Of a stretch of DNA of 64,000 nt, positions 55,129-62,900 are shown in pieces. The notes under the pieces were generated by a model that saw only the letters and a program-made list of their open reading frames with translations, did no database searches and was not told the DNA's origin. How positions within the stretch are numbered: position 1 is the first letter of the stretch; each line of letters opens with the position of its first letter. A program made the position numbers and the translations under genes. The stretch comes from Nitrosarchaeum sp. (GTDB lineage: Archaea > Thermoproteota > Nitrososphaeria > Nitrososphaerales > Nitrosopumilaceae), in contig JAIOOR010000006.1 of the NCBI GenBank assembly GCA_021414365.1, positions 62,001-126,000 on the forward strand, read 5' to 3'.

Positions 55129-56295
55129 ATGATTACTGATACAATTCATACACACATGAAAGATATTCAATCTACCAAAATAAAATCTCTAATTACAAAA
55201 GCAACCACTATAGAACCAACAGACACACTTTCTCATGTAATTAATAAAATTACCAAGAACAATTCTTATGATGCTTTTTACCTTAAAGACAAAAAAATAC
55301 TTTCTACAAACATTAGAGCGTTATTAAACTCCAAAAATATCAACAGCATGAAAGTTGAATCATTTCTCTATCCAATCCCACACGTAACACAAAATGACTC
55401 TGTTCAAAAAGTAGCAAACATAATTACCCATTACAGAATCAGAGAAGTACCTGTTAAAGACAATAACAAAATAATTGGTGTGGTAACAGCCAAACGAATT
55501 ATAAAATTACTCTCCTCAATTGACAATAAATGGATAAAAGCTAATCTAATTTACACTCAAAATCCAATTACAGTTCTAGCTGATGAATCTATTAGTAATG
55601 CAAGAAGAATAATGACTACCAAACGAATTGATCATTTACCAGTATTGAATCAAGGTAAAATCAAGCAAGTTCTTACATCGTATCATATATTGCAATCAAT
55701 TATGCCATCAGAAAAACAAGGACGAGGATCTGTGGTTGCAAGAACTGAACATGCATTAGAACTGAAAATTGGTAATACTGGAAGCACTAGAATTCCTCAA
55801 TGTTCTGCTAATGATGATTTGAATAAAATTATTAATTCAATGCTTAAAGCAGATACGACATGTTGTTTAGTTAATCTGCAAGACACTCTTCAAGGTATTA
55901 TTACATATAGAGACATACTTGGTTTACTTGCATCCAAATTAGAAACCCCTATTCCATTATACATTGTTGGCATGCCAGAAGATCAACAAAATATAGATTT
56001 GATCAGTTCAAAATTTGGTAAAACCCTTAAAAGATTACAACAAGTATATTCAGAAATACATGAAGCTAGAGTTTCAATAAAACAACAAAGAACCGGAAAT
56101 AGAAAAGAAGGAAAATACGAAGTAACTATTATGATTATAACTCCTCATCATACCCCTTTGATCTATAATTCAATTGGATTTGACTTGAGTGAAGTTTTGG
56201 AAGATCTGAGTCAAAAATTATTAAAAAACTTATCTAAACGAGCAAAACATAGATCAAAAGATAGTATTAGAAAAATTGGATTACCTATATTCTAA
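55129..56295 (+). CDS. CBS-domain protein with a possible HPF/RaiA-like C-terminal domain
   Basis: A 388-residue protein. Four CBS repeats cover about residues 12-280 (IIGVVTAKRIIKLL, QVLTSYHILQS and LQGIITYRDILGLL are visible ends). The last 110 residues form a separate alpha-beta domain: EDQQNIDLISSKFGKTLKRL, then GKYEVTIMIITPHHTPLIYN and GFDLSEVLEDLSQKLLKNLS with a basic tail. The strand and acidic-helix pattern resembles the ribosome-hibernation factor domain (HPF/RaiA, S30EA). A nucleotide-sensing ribosome factor is an attractive reading but is inference. It is the first gene of a three-gene operon. Confidence 0.7.
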   Translation: MITDTIHTHMKDIQSTKIKSLITKATTIEPTDTLSHVINKITKNNSYDAFYLKDKKILSTNIRALLNSKNINSMKVESFLYPIPHVTQNDSVQKVANIITHYRIREVPVKDNNKIIGVVTAKRIIKLLSSIDNKWIKANLIYTQNPITVLADESISNARRIMTTKRIDHLPVLNQGKIKQVLTSYHILQSIMPSEKQGRGSVVARTEHALELKIGNTGSTRIPQCSANDDLNKIINSMLKADTTCCLVNLQDTLQGIITYRDILGLLASKLETPIPLYIVGMPEDQQNIDLISSKFGKTLKRLQQVYSEIHEARVSIKQQRTGNRKEGKYEVTIMIITPHHTPLIYNSIGFDLSEVLEDLSQKLLKNLSKRAKHRSKDSIRKIGLPIF

Positions 56296-56297
56296 TT

Positions 56298-57026
56298 ATG
56301 AAAGTTAGTAAAGTAACATCCCCAGAAAACACATTGATAGTTGGATTCCCAAGCAATGGTCTTATTGGAACCTTTACAATTTCTTATTTGATACATAATT
56401 TAGATATGAAACAGATTGGGGAATTAGATCATCCTGATCTTCCACCTACATTATTTGTTGAAAATGGTGAAATACTTGCACCAATTCGAATCTATAAAAA
56501 AAATAATATTTTTGCCATAATGTCAGATCTTCCATTTGATCCGTATTTAGCATATGATTTTGCTGAATCAATATTAGAATACTGTAAAAAATACGATATT
56601 CATAAAATAATTATTGTAAGCGGCATGGAAACAATTAACAAAGATCCAAAAGCACCCAAAATCTATGGATTAGTAACACACCAATCTTTAGAAGAAACTC
56701 TTTACACTAATCAAATTTCTAAATTTTTAGCAGGTTCAATTTTTGGAACAGATGCAGCATTGATAACAGTTTTTAGAAAATCGAAAATTCCTGCATTAAT
56801 ACTATACACTGAATGTCATCCATTTTTTCCTGATCCAGAAGCTTCTATTATAGCAATTACCACACTAGCTAAAATTTTGAATATTAAAGTTGATACAACT
56901 GATATTCAAAAGAAAATGGAACATCTAAGAATACAACGTAGAAATCTTATGGAAGAAACAATTCGTGCTTTACAACAACAAAACCTAGAAAATCAACCTC
57001 CTAGAGCTCCACAAATTTATCGATGA
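56298..57026 (+). CDS. PAC2-family protein (proteasome assembly chaperone-like)
   Basis: A 242-residue protein of the archaeal PAC2/DUF75 family. It opens NTLIVGFPSNGLIGTFTISY, then DHPDLPPTLFVENGEI and IIIVSGMETINK, with FGTDAALI and the end ALILYTECHPFFPDPEAS. In eukaryotes PAC2 helps assemble the proteasome core. Archaeal function is unproven. It follows the CBS protein by two bases and precedes Hsp20 by four, so the three are co-transcribed. Confidence 0.88.
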   Translation: MKVSKVTSPENTLIVGFPSNGLIGTFTISYLIHNLDMKQIGELDHPDLPPTLFVENGEILAPIRIYKKNNIFAIMSDLPFDPYLAYDFAESILEYCKKYDIHKIIIVSGMETINKDPKAPKIYGLVTHQSLEETLYTNQISKFLAGSIFGTDAALITVFRKSKIPALILYTECHPFFPDPEASIIAITTLAKILNIKVDTTDIQKKMEHLRIQRRNLMEETIRALQQQNLENQPPRAPQIYR

Positions 57027-57030
57027 TCTT

Positions 57031-57426
57031 ATGACAGAAAATAATCAAAAAGAATTTGAAATTAGAATGGTTCCATCATCAATAAGTCCATTATTTCATG
57101 ATGATATTGAACAACAAATTCTTTCTCCTTTATCATGTTTAAGAGAATATGGAACATATTGGTTACTTGAATTTGATCTTCCACTAGTTAACAAAAAAGA
57201 TATCGAAATCACATCTGATGAAAATTCTATAAGTGTAGAAGCTAAATTAAAAGAAACATATTTTGAAGAAAAATTTGGTAAAAAGACAAAATTTGAATAT
57301 TTTAAAAAAACTATTACACTTCCAGGAAAAATTAATAATAAAAGAACTTCTGCCAAGTTTGAAAAAGGTAGATTAAAAATAATAATCCCAAAAACTATTT
57401 CTAGTCGTAAAATAATTATAAAATAA
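57031..57426 (+). CDS. Hsp20/alpha-crystallin small heat-shock protein
   Basis: A 131-residue small heat-shock protein. The alpha-crystallin domain spans about residues 40-131 with LLEFDLPLVNKKDIEITSDE, a long beta5-beta7 segment and SAKFEKGRLKIIIPK, ending KIIIK. The N-terminal arm is short. It ends an operon with the CBS/HPF-like and PAC2 genes, giving a clear proteostasis and dormancy setting. It differs from the Hsp20 at 45973. Confidence 0.9.
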   Translation: MTENNQKEFEIRMVPSSISPLFHDDIEQQILSPLSCLREYGTYWLLEFDLPLVNKKDIEITSDENSISVEAKLKETYFEEKFGKKTKFEYFKKTITLPGKINNKRTSAKFEKGRLKIIIPKTISSRKIIIK

Positions 57427-57699
57427 TTACTTAAAAAATTGATCTACTTGATCTCTATATTTGAAAGCTATTTTTCCAAACTCTGCAAAATCTTCAGCAT
57501 TTGGATATTTCATTCTCATTGCATATTGATTTACAAAAACAGATAATGCACTACCTATAATTAGATTGTAAACACCATCTGCTAAATTTTTTGAATATGG
57601 AAATGCTACTTTGATAAATGGAAGATATGTCGCAGTCTGAGAAATCATTAATTTGATATTTTTTTCAACATATTCTTGAACATCATCCGGAATTGGCAT
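57427..57699 (-). CDS. Hypothetical helical protein
   Basis: A 90-residue protein with predicted helices (VQEYVEKNIKLMISQTATYL, LADGVYNLIIGSALSVFVNQ and NAEDFAEFGKIAFKYRDQVD). The middle helix is moderately hydrophobic and may touch a membrane. No family recognised. It follows Hsp20 tail to tail with no gap. Confidence 0.55.
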   Translation of the reverse strand: MPIPDDVQEYVEKNIKLMISQTATYLPFIKVAFPYSKNLADGVYNLIIGSALSVFVNQYAMRMKYPNAEDFAEFGKIAFKYRDQVDQFFK

Positions 57700-57775
57700 A
57701 TTCTTACTAGGATTGATTTCTTATAATGTTTTATTTTTACGAATAAACCATTTTTTTGGCTTGGAAACGTCACTA

Positions 57776-57991
57776 TTATCTGATCAATTGTTCAAGATAC
57801 TTTTCTTTACCTTTTCGACTTCGTGGCAAACACCTTAGTTGCCTATTACAACATGGACAAGTTATTCCCTCATAATCCACAAATACCTCACAATGATTAC
57901 ATCTTTTTTGCCCTGCTGCATATCTTCCAATTTGTGACGGCTTTGATGCCTTGTATTTTCTACATTCACCAATACAATACGTCATACACAT
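57776..57991 (-). CDS. Small cysteine-rich zinc-ribbon protein
   Basis: A 71-residue protein with four CxxC-like pairs: CIGEC, CNHC, CPCC and CLPR, in MCMTYCIGECRKYKASKPSQ and the following GQKRCNHCEVF and GITCPCCNRQL. Two zinc ribbons are likely, and the basic segments (RKYKASKPSQ, RSRKGKEK) suggest nucleic acid contact. No named family. An internal ATG at 57985 may be the true start. Confidence 0.7.
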   Translation of the reverse strand: MCMTYCIGECRKYKASKPSQIGRYAAGQKRCNHCEVFVDYEGITCPCCNRQLRCLPRSRKGKEKYLEQLIR

Positions 57992-58086
57992 CTCCCAAAT
58001 TTTCTTTTATTGCTTTCTAATTTGGTTATAAAACTTTGGAAAAATTTCATTCTTATGCATTATCTCTATCTTAAAAATAAAACCTT

Positions 58087-58105
58087 TGATTGCAATGCAC
58101 TCAAT
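58087..58105. promoter_or_regulatory. Imperfect palindrome upstream of the P-II fusion gene
   Basis: TTGATTGCAATGCACTCAA is a 19-base imperfect palindrome (TTGA-n-TGCA-n-TGCA-n-TCAA) about 110 bases before the ATG at 58215. It lies in the gap between the zinc-ribbon gene and the P-II fusion. It may be an operator, but the distance to the start is long. Confidence 0.3.
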
Positions 58106-58214
58106 TTAATATGTAATTACAGTAATCATTTTTACAGATTTTTTATGAAAAAATTTGTAACATCAATGTTGATAATCAGCTAGACTAATAAATAACCTAA
58201 TTTCATTTTTTTTT

Positions 58215-58793
58215 ATGAAAAAAATTGAGGCAATAATTAAGCGTTCTACATATCCAGATATTACAAATGAATTAAATAGCATGGGTTATTCAATAATAGA
58301 TAGAAGAAATCTAGAAGATAGTAAAATTTTCGATAAACAATCAGCTTCAAAAGTAGGTTCTACTGGCATTAAAACAATTCCTTTATCCAAAATAGAATTA
58401 GTTGTTTCAGAAAAAGATGCTAGACAAGTAATTAATTTAATTTCAAAAAAATCTGGATTTTCTGCAAAACAAGGAGGAAAAATTTTCATTTCTGAAATGG
58501 AAGAAGTTGTAGATATGGAAACTCTTAATGCTCAACAAGATCTTGAATCTGAAAAAACAATTTCTATTCATAAACCAATAATTAAAAGAAGCAGACTAGT
58601 CCCTCTTCAAAAATTTACATTAATTAAACTTGGAAAAATATATGAAAATAACAAAGAAAAATTACAAATGGATTATAGGATAAAATCATTTAGTGACTTT
58701 GTTAATCATTGTATTATGGGATATCTTCCAACTGTTGAAAAACAACTAAAGCATCCCACAATTGTTTATGAAAATTATTTTCAAGATTTTTAA
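58215..58793 (+). CDS. P-II-like domain fused to a C-terminal helical domain
   Basis: A 192-residue protein. Residues 1-95 follow the P-II fold: KKIEAIIKRSTYPDITNELN, a T-loop region with KVGSTGIKTIPLSKIELVVS, and a C-loop SAKQGGKIFISEME that replaces the GDGKIF motif with GGKIF. After a linker, residues about 128-180 form a separate unit, RSRLVPLQKFTLIKLGKIYE and SFSDFVNHCIMGYL, which could be a ribbon-helix-helix or other DNA-binding fold. This is a nitrogen-sensor fusion of a kind I do not recognise. It ends at the base before the convergent P-II gene. Confidence 0.75.
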   Translation: MKKIEAIIKRSTYPDITNELNSMGYSIIDRRNLEDSKIFDKQSASKVGSTGIKTIPLSKIELVVSEKDARQVINLISKKSGFSAKQGGKIFISEMEEVVDMETLNAQQDLESEKTISIHKPIIKRSRLVPLQKFTLIKLGKIYENNKEKLQMDYRIKSFSDFVNHCIMGYLPTVEKQLKHPTIVYENYFQDF

Positions 58794-59123
58794 TTAAATT
58801 GTTTCTTCGCCTTCTATACCACTTGCAATATCTACAGCACGCAATATTGGTGAAACAAAGATCTTCCCAACAGTTCCTTTCGTTTTAATTATGTTGATTA
58901 CCTCATCTTCTTTATTCTCCGGAATAATCACTACTATGAGATATTTTTCACTAAATTGAGGTTGAAATATGGCACTTCCTTTTGCAGCATGAAGTTGTGC
59001 TGGTGGATGTTTACCCCTTCCTCGTACTTTAGTAACTGTTAGACCGCCAATCTCTATCTTTCTTAATGCTTCACTTATTGCCATTACATCATTATTTCCA
59101 AGTAGTGCTTCAATTCTTAACAT
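58794..59123 (-). CDS. P-II nitrogen regulatory protein, atypical C-loop
   Basis: About 109 residues starting MLRIEALLGNNDVMAISEAL. The T-loop region is VRGRGKHPPAQLHAAKGSAI and lacks a tyrosine; the C-loop reads KTKGTVGKIFVSPILRAVDI where GDGKIF is usual, so nucleotide binding may differ. It is divergent from amt, the normal partner of GlnK. A TTG start at 59150 gives a nine-residue extension, but the ATG at 59123 fits the family start. Between it and amt lies a 24-bp imperfect palindrome. Confidence 0.88.
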   Translation of the reverse strand: MLRIEALLGNNDVMAISEALRKIEIGGLTVTKVRGRGKHPPAQLHAAKGSAIFQPQFSEKYLIVVIIPENKEDEVINIIKTKGTVGKIFVSPILRAVDIASGIEGEETI

Positions 59124-59165
59124 TTGATAACTCTGCAAGGTTTTTCCCAAATAATAGTTTCAGAT

Positions 59166-59189
59166 TTTGATAATCATGTGATAATCAAA
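59166..59189. promoter_or_regulatory. Operator-like palindrome between P-II and amt
   Basis: TTTGATAATCA and TGATAATCAAA face each other across TG, giving a 24-base imperfect inverted repeat with two mismatched bases per arm. It lies in the centre of the divergent promoter region (59124-59239), about 50 bases from the amt start and 43 from the P-II start. The position suits joint control of ammonium uptake and its P-II partner. No binding protein can be named. Confidence 0.5.
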
Positions 59190-59239
59190 TGGTTATCTAA
59201 TTTCGTTATTATTATTAGTTTTAGAATTTCAAAAATTAT

Positions 59240-60547
59240 GTGCCAATAGATACAGGTGATACAGCATGGATGCTTGTAGCTGGAAGTTTAGTTCTTTTAA
59301 TGATTCCTGCTCTAGGTCTTTTTGAATCTGGTTTATTGAGAAAGAAAAATACTGTATCTGTTTTCATGCAAATTTTCTTTGGATTAGCATTACTTAGTGT
59401 AATGTGGTTTGTTTTTGGTTTTAGTCTAGCATTTGGTCCTGACGAATCAGGAGGATTAATGGGTAATCTTGATTGGGTATTTCTAAAAGGAGTTCCTTGG
59501 AATGATGCACTTCATTATGCACCAACAATTCCTGGAGTGTTGTTTGTAAAATTCCAGTTAATGTTTGCTGCAATCACCCCATTACTTCTAACTGGTACTA
59601 TTGCAGAACGAATGAAATTCAGCTCATTTATCATATTCATTGCTTCTTGGTCCATTTTGATCTATTATCCATTAGTTCATTGGATATGGGGTGGCGGTTG
59701 GTTAGCACAACTAGGCGTAGTTGATTTTGCAGGTGGTATAGTTATTCACACTAGTGTTGGAATGGGCGCACTTGCGGCAGCTATGGTGCTTGGCCGTAGA
59801 AGATTCTTTGGCCCAGCAATTGAAATTCCACATAGTATACCTTTGGCAGTAACAGGTTCAGCACTTCTTTGGTTAGGTTGGTTTGGATTTAATGCTGGTA
59901 GTGCATTAGCTTCTGGTTCACTAGCTGGAAACACTGTCATTGTAACACATATGGCATCCTCTGTTTCTGCATTAATTTGGGTAGGTCTATCTTGGATGAG
60001 AACAGGAAAACCATCTGTTGTAGCTGCAGTTAATGGTGCTATTGCAGGGCTTGCAGGAATTACACCAGCATCAGGATATGTTAGTGTAGAACATTCTTTT
60101 GTTATTGGTATAGCTATAGGCATTGCATCCTACTCTGGAATTATAATTTTCAAGGAGAAACTAAAGATAGATGATGCATTAGATGTTAGTTCAGTCCACG
60201 GTGTTGCAGGAATCATAGGTTCTCTTTCAATTGGACTTTTTGCAAGTAAATTAGTCAATCCAAATGGACCTAACGGTCTGTTATTTGGAAATCCAGAACA
60301 ATTAGGAATTCAAGCTATTGGAGTTGGAGTTGCAGCAGCTCTTGGATTTTGTGGTACTTGGATAATTATGAAAGTTTTAGATTTCTTAGTTGGAGTAAGA
60401 GTATCTCCCGAAGTCGAGGATGCAGGATTGGACATTAGTGAACATGCGGAACGAGCATATGCTGATGAAGAAGAATTCAAGTTAGATATGGATGCTTATG
60501 TGGAAGATTTAGAAGAAAAAAAGGAATTTTTCTTCAATAAAAAATAA
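59240..60547 (+). CDS. amt: Ammonium transporter
   Basis: A 435-residue Amt/Rh-family channel with 11 predicted helices, starting at GTG 59240. The family markers are NTVSVFMQIFFGLALLSVMW, GGIVIHTSVGMGALAAAMV, LGWFGFNAGSALASGSLAGN, and the pore histidines in VDFAGGIVIHTSVG and VSSVHGVAGIIGSLS. The tail (DISEHAERAYADEEEF) is the cytosolic end that P-II proteins contact. It imports ammonium for energy and biosynthesis in an ammonia oxidiser. Confidence 0.97.
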   Translation: MPIDTGDTAWMLVAGSLVLLMIPALGLFESGLLRKKNTVSVFMQIFFGLALLSVMWFVFGFSLAFGPDESGGLMGNLDWVFLKGVPWNDALHYAPTIPGVLFVKFQLMFAAITPLLLTGTIAERMKFSSFIIFIASWSILIYYPLVHWIWGGGWLAQLGVVDFAGGIVIHTSVGMGALAAAMVLGRRRFFGPAIEIPHSIPLAVTGSALLWLGWFGFNAGSALASGSLAGNTVIVTHMASSVSALIWVGLSWMRTGKPSVVAAVNGAIAGLAGITPASGYVSVEHSFVIGIAIGIASYSGIIIFKEKLKIDDALDVSSVHGVAGIIGSLSIGLFASKLVNPNGPNGLLFGNPEQLGIQAIGVGVAAALGFCGTWIIMKVLDFLVGVRVSPEVEDAGLDISEHAERAYADEEEFKLDMDAYVEDLEEKKEFFFNKK

Positions 60548-60620
60548 TTTTTTTAGATTATTTTATTAAATTCCAAACTTAATATGATATCACATATACT
60601 AGATAACTAAGTTAAATGCA

Positions 60621-61208
60621 ATGAAATCTACTTCAGCTAATAAACAACCACATGCTACAAAAAAAGATCCAACACGTAGTATCACTTATAGACTCCCAAC
60701 TAAGATTGTAGAAGAATTAGAAACAGAAGCAATGATCAAAAACATATCTCAGAATGTTTTGGTAAAACAAATTCTTGAAAAATATGTTGCATGGGATCGT
60801 TTTGGTGATAAAATAGGCATGGTTCCAATTCCTAAGGCAATCTTAAACTCTCTTGGTATCGAAATGAATGGAAAAGATATTACTGAAATTATTAAAGCGG
60901 TTTTACCATTAATCAAAGATTCAGTTCTTTTTATGAAAGGAAAATATGATTTACAAAGATGTATTGAAACATTAGAAGATTACATGCGAGCATCCGGAAT
61001 GAAATCAGATCACAGAATAGAAGGAGAATTACACCATTTTATCATCCAACATGAACTAGGTATGAACTGGTCGTTTTTTACTGAACAACTATTAAAAGAA
61101 ATTTTTAATCAATTCATACCAACTAAAAACATAAAATTTCAAACAACCAAAAACACAGTAATTGCAACGATTGCATTAGGTTCAGATTTTAGTGAACATG
61201 ATTATTGA
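60621..61208 (+). CDS. Ribbon-helix-helix transcription factor with a C-terminal unknown domain
   Basis: A 195-residue protein. Residues about 18-60 form a ribbon-helix-helix: RSITYRLPTKIVEELETEAM then ISQNVLVKQILEKYV. Residues 65-195 form a further alpha-beta domain (MVPIPKAILNSLGIE, HHFIIQHELGMNWSFFTEQL) that may bind a ligand or a partner. It follows amt by 73 bases in the same direction, a good candidate local regulator. Its function and target are inferred only from position. Confidence 0.7.
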   Translation: MKSTSANKQPHATKKDPTRSITYRLPTKIVEELETEAMIKNISQNVLVKQILEKYVAWDRFGDKIGMVPIPKAILNSLGIEMNGKDITEIIKAVLPLIKDSVLFMKGKYDLQRCIETLEDYMRASGMKSDHRIEGELHHFIIQHELGMNWSFFTEQLLKEIFNQFIPTKNIKFQTTKNTVIATIALGSDFSEHDY

Positions 61209-61321
61209 TATTTATGGATATTTTGTAAACACGCATGACACAATTTTTCATCATTTTCTGAATTAAAATTACAATTTTTGCACTTACTACACTGACAAAT
61301 CTTTAAAAAATTTATTTTCAT
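61202..61321 (-). CDS. Tiny cysteine-rich protein
   Basis: A 39-residue protein from ATG 61321 to a TAA at 61202. It contains CQCSKCKNCNFN and CHACL, giving six cysteines and one histidine. A similar Cys-rich small gene follows TFB at 48940-49053. Its end overlaps the convergent gene stop by seven bases. The coding call rests on cysteine spacing. Confidence 0.5.
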   Translation of the reverse strand: MKINFLKICQCSKCKNCNFNSENDEKLCHACLQNIHKYQ

Positions 61322-61466
61322 TTGAATCAATTTGTTTAACTTTTTTTAAATTCTAATTAAACTATATTACTAATATCAAATTTGAAAAAGTAATTGCAAT
61401 GTATACACACTTCTTATCTCTTTATTCGCAGAGAATTATTAATGCATAAAATTCAATATTTAAAAA

Positions 61467-61487
61467 ATATTATATTAAATATAATAT
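61467..61487. repeat. AT-rich perfect palindrome
   Basis: ATATTATATT-A-AATATAATAT is a perfect 10-bp inverted repeat with a one-base centre, about 38 bases upstream of the TTG start at 61525. It may be promoter DNA or a chance AT palindrome in a very AT-rich gap (61322-61524). Confidence 0.3.
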
Positions 61488-61524
61488 CAAATTGAATTTA
61501 TAATACTAAATGGAGTTTTGATTA

Positions 61525-61824
61525 TTGACTGAACTAAACAAAAAAGTATTTGGAAAAATTACTATGAAAGAAATTATAGGGGCAATCCCACCTGCAATTC
61601 CTGATACAAAAAACTTACTAGAAATTGAATTTCAAAACCTGATTAATGAGCTTAAATTACAAACCAAAGATGATTTAAAAAAATTGTTAAAAGAACAACA
61701 AATAGCTAATAAACAAATCAATAGTAGACCTGGTGCCATGGCTCTAGCTCAAGACAAAATTAGATTATTCACAGAATATAATCAAAAATATATCCAAACC
61801 ATTACTGAAAAACTAGATTCTTAA
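61525..61824 (+). CDS. Hypothetical helical protein
   Basis: A 99-residue protein starting at TTG 61525. It is charged and helical (EIEFQNLINELKLQTKDDLK then LKEQQIANKQINSRPGAM and QDKIRLFTEYNQKYIQTITE) with no cysteines. No family recognised. It faces the secreted protein gene at 61828 tail to tail. Confidence 0.55.
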   Translation: MTELNKKVFGKITMKEIIGAIPPAIPDTKNLLEIEFQNLINELKLQTKDDLKKLLKEQQIANKQINSRPGAMALAQDKIRLFTEYNQKYIQTITEKLDS

Positions 61825-61827
61825 TTC

Positions 61828-62772
61828 TTATTTTTTCTTTATTGTTTTTTTTGCAGATTTTTGACTTTTTCTTATCAATAATGAAATAATTGCACCTGCT
61901 GGAATTCCAATTATTGTTCCGATACTTATGTAAGGAGCTATGAAGAAATTCCCTACCCAAATACCACCATCTATAGTTAATTCCATAAAAGTTCTAGGTC
62001 GCAATACTGTAGAAACAATCTGAGATTCTCTTTTCTCTTCTCCCATATCATCAGTGTATGTAACTTTAATTTCAAATGGTAATTTGTATTCTGCATTCAC
62101 TTCTTTAATTGGAGAAATAATTCTTGAAGTAACAGTAACTGGAGAATTTTTTTGTATGGTTGAAAACGAATGTGATGTTTCTCCCCTAAATTGAATATCC
62201 GAAGGTGGAACTATCTCAATATTGACATTTTTAATTTCAATATCTTCAGAAACTATTTCCACAATAAATGGAAATTCAGCACTTGCAAAAATCGCTTCTG
62301 GAATATTTGCGTGAATCATCACCCTAGGTTCTTTCTTTAGAATTATTGGTATTGCAATATCATGAAATATTGGTTCTTGAGGATCTTTGTTATTACTTAC
62401 TAAAACTTGAGAGTACTTTACATTAAGAAAATGAACTCCCGGATTACTATCTGATGAAATTTTAAAATCTACATTTCCTCCATATGATCCACCTTGAAAT
62501 AGTTTGTCTATTACTATGCTGTTTTTTGAAACTGGAATCATTGAATTGTCCTGACTAGTAAGGATAAATGAAATATCTTTCTTGTCTTCCCAACCATTAT
62601 TTTTTATTAATATGGAAATTGAAACTGTTCTACCAACTATGGATTGATCTGGATGAGTTATTTGAACATCCATACTTCCTTCCATGTTTTGATTTATTGT
62701 CTCTCCATACACGTTTGGTAGTAAAATAAAAACTCCCATTACAAGCAGAGGTGTAATTATAGTGAATTTCAT
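61828..62772 (-). CDS. Secreted beta-domain protein with C-terminal membrane anchor
   Basis: A 314-residue envelope protein. A signal peptide (hydrophobic about residues 4-18, ending VYGE) leads to immunoglobulin-like repeats (VQITHPDQSIVGRTVSISIL, VHFLNVKYSQVLVS, VNAEYKLPFEIKVTY) of the kind found in archaeal S-layer-associated and CARDB/NEW3-type domains. A membrane helix at about residues 278-300 is followed by a lysine-rich end (KSQKSAKKTIKKK). Likely a surface-structure protein. Confidence 0.75.
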   Translation of the reverse strand: MKFTIITPLLVMGVFILLPNVYGETINQNMEGSMDVQITHPDQSIVGRTVSISILIKNNGWEDKKDISFILTSQDNSMIPVSKNSIVIDKLFQGGSYGGNVDFKISSDSNPGVHFLNVKYSQVLVSNNKDPQEPIFHDIAIPIILKKEPRVMIHANIPEAIFASAEFPFIVEIVSEDIEIKNVNIEIVPPSDIQFRGETSHSFSTIQKNSPVTVTSRIISPIKEVNAEYKLPFEIKVTYTDDMGEEKRESQIVSTVLRPRTFMELTIDGGIWVGNFFIAPYISIGTIIGIPAGAIISLLIRKSQKSAKKTIKKK

Positions 62773-62900
62773 GATTTTTACTTGAAATTATTATTGTAAT
62801 ATTACTATTCAATATTATTATAGGCTCATAATTGGCCTAAAAATTGAGTAAAATCTTATGATTCATAAATACGAAAAATCTGAATATCCTAGAATCGTTT

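Noticed and set aside
61322-61524. Gene in the gap before 61525
   Set aside because: No reading frame of useful length or cysteine pattern was found; only the AT palindrome at 61467-61487 stands out.
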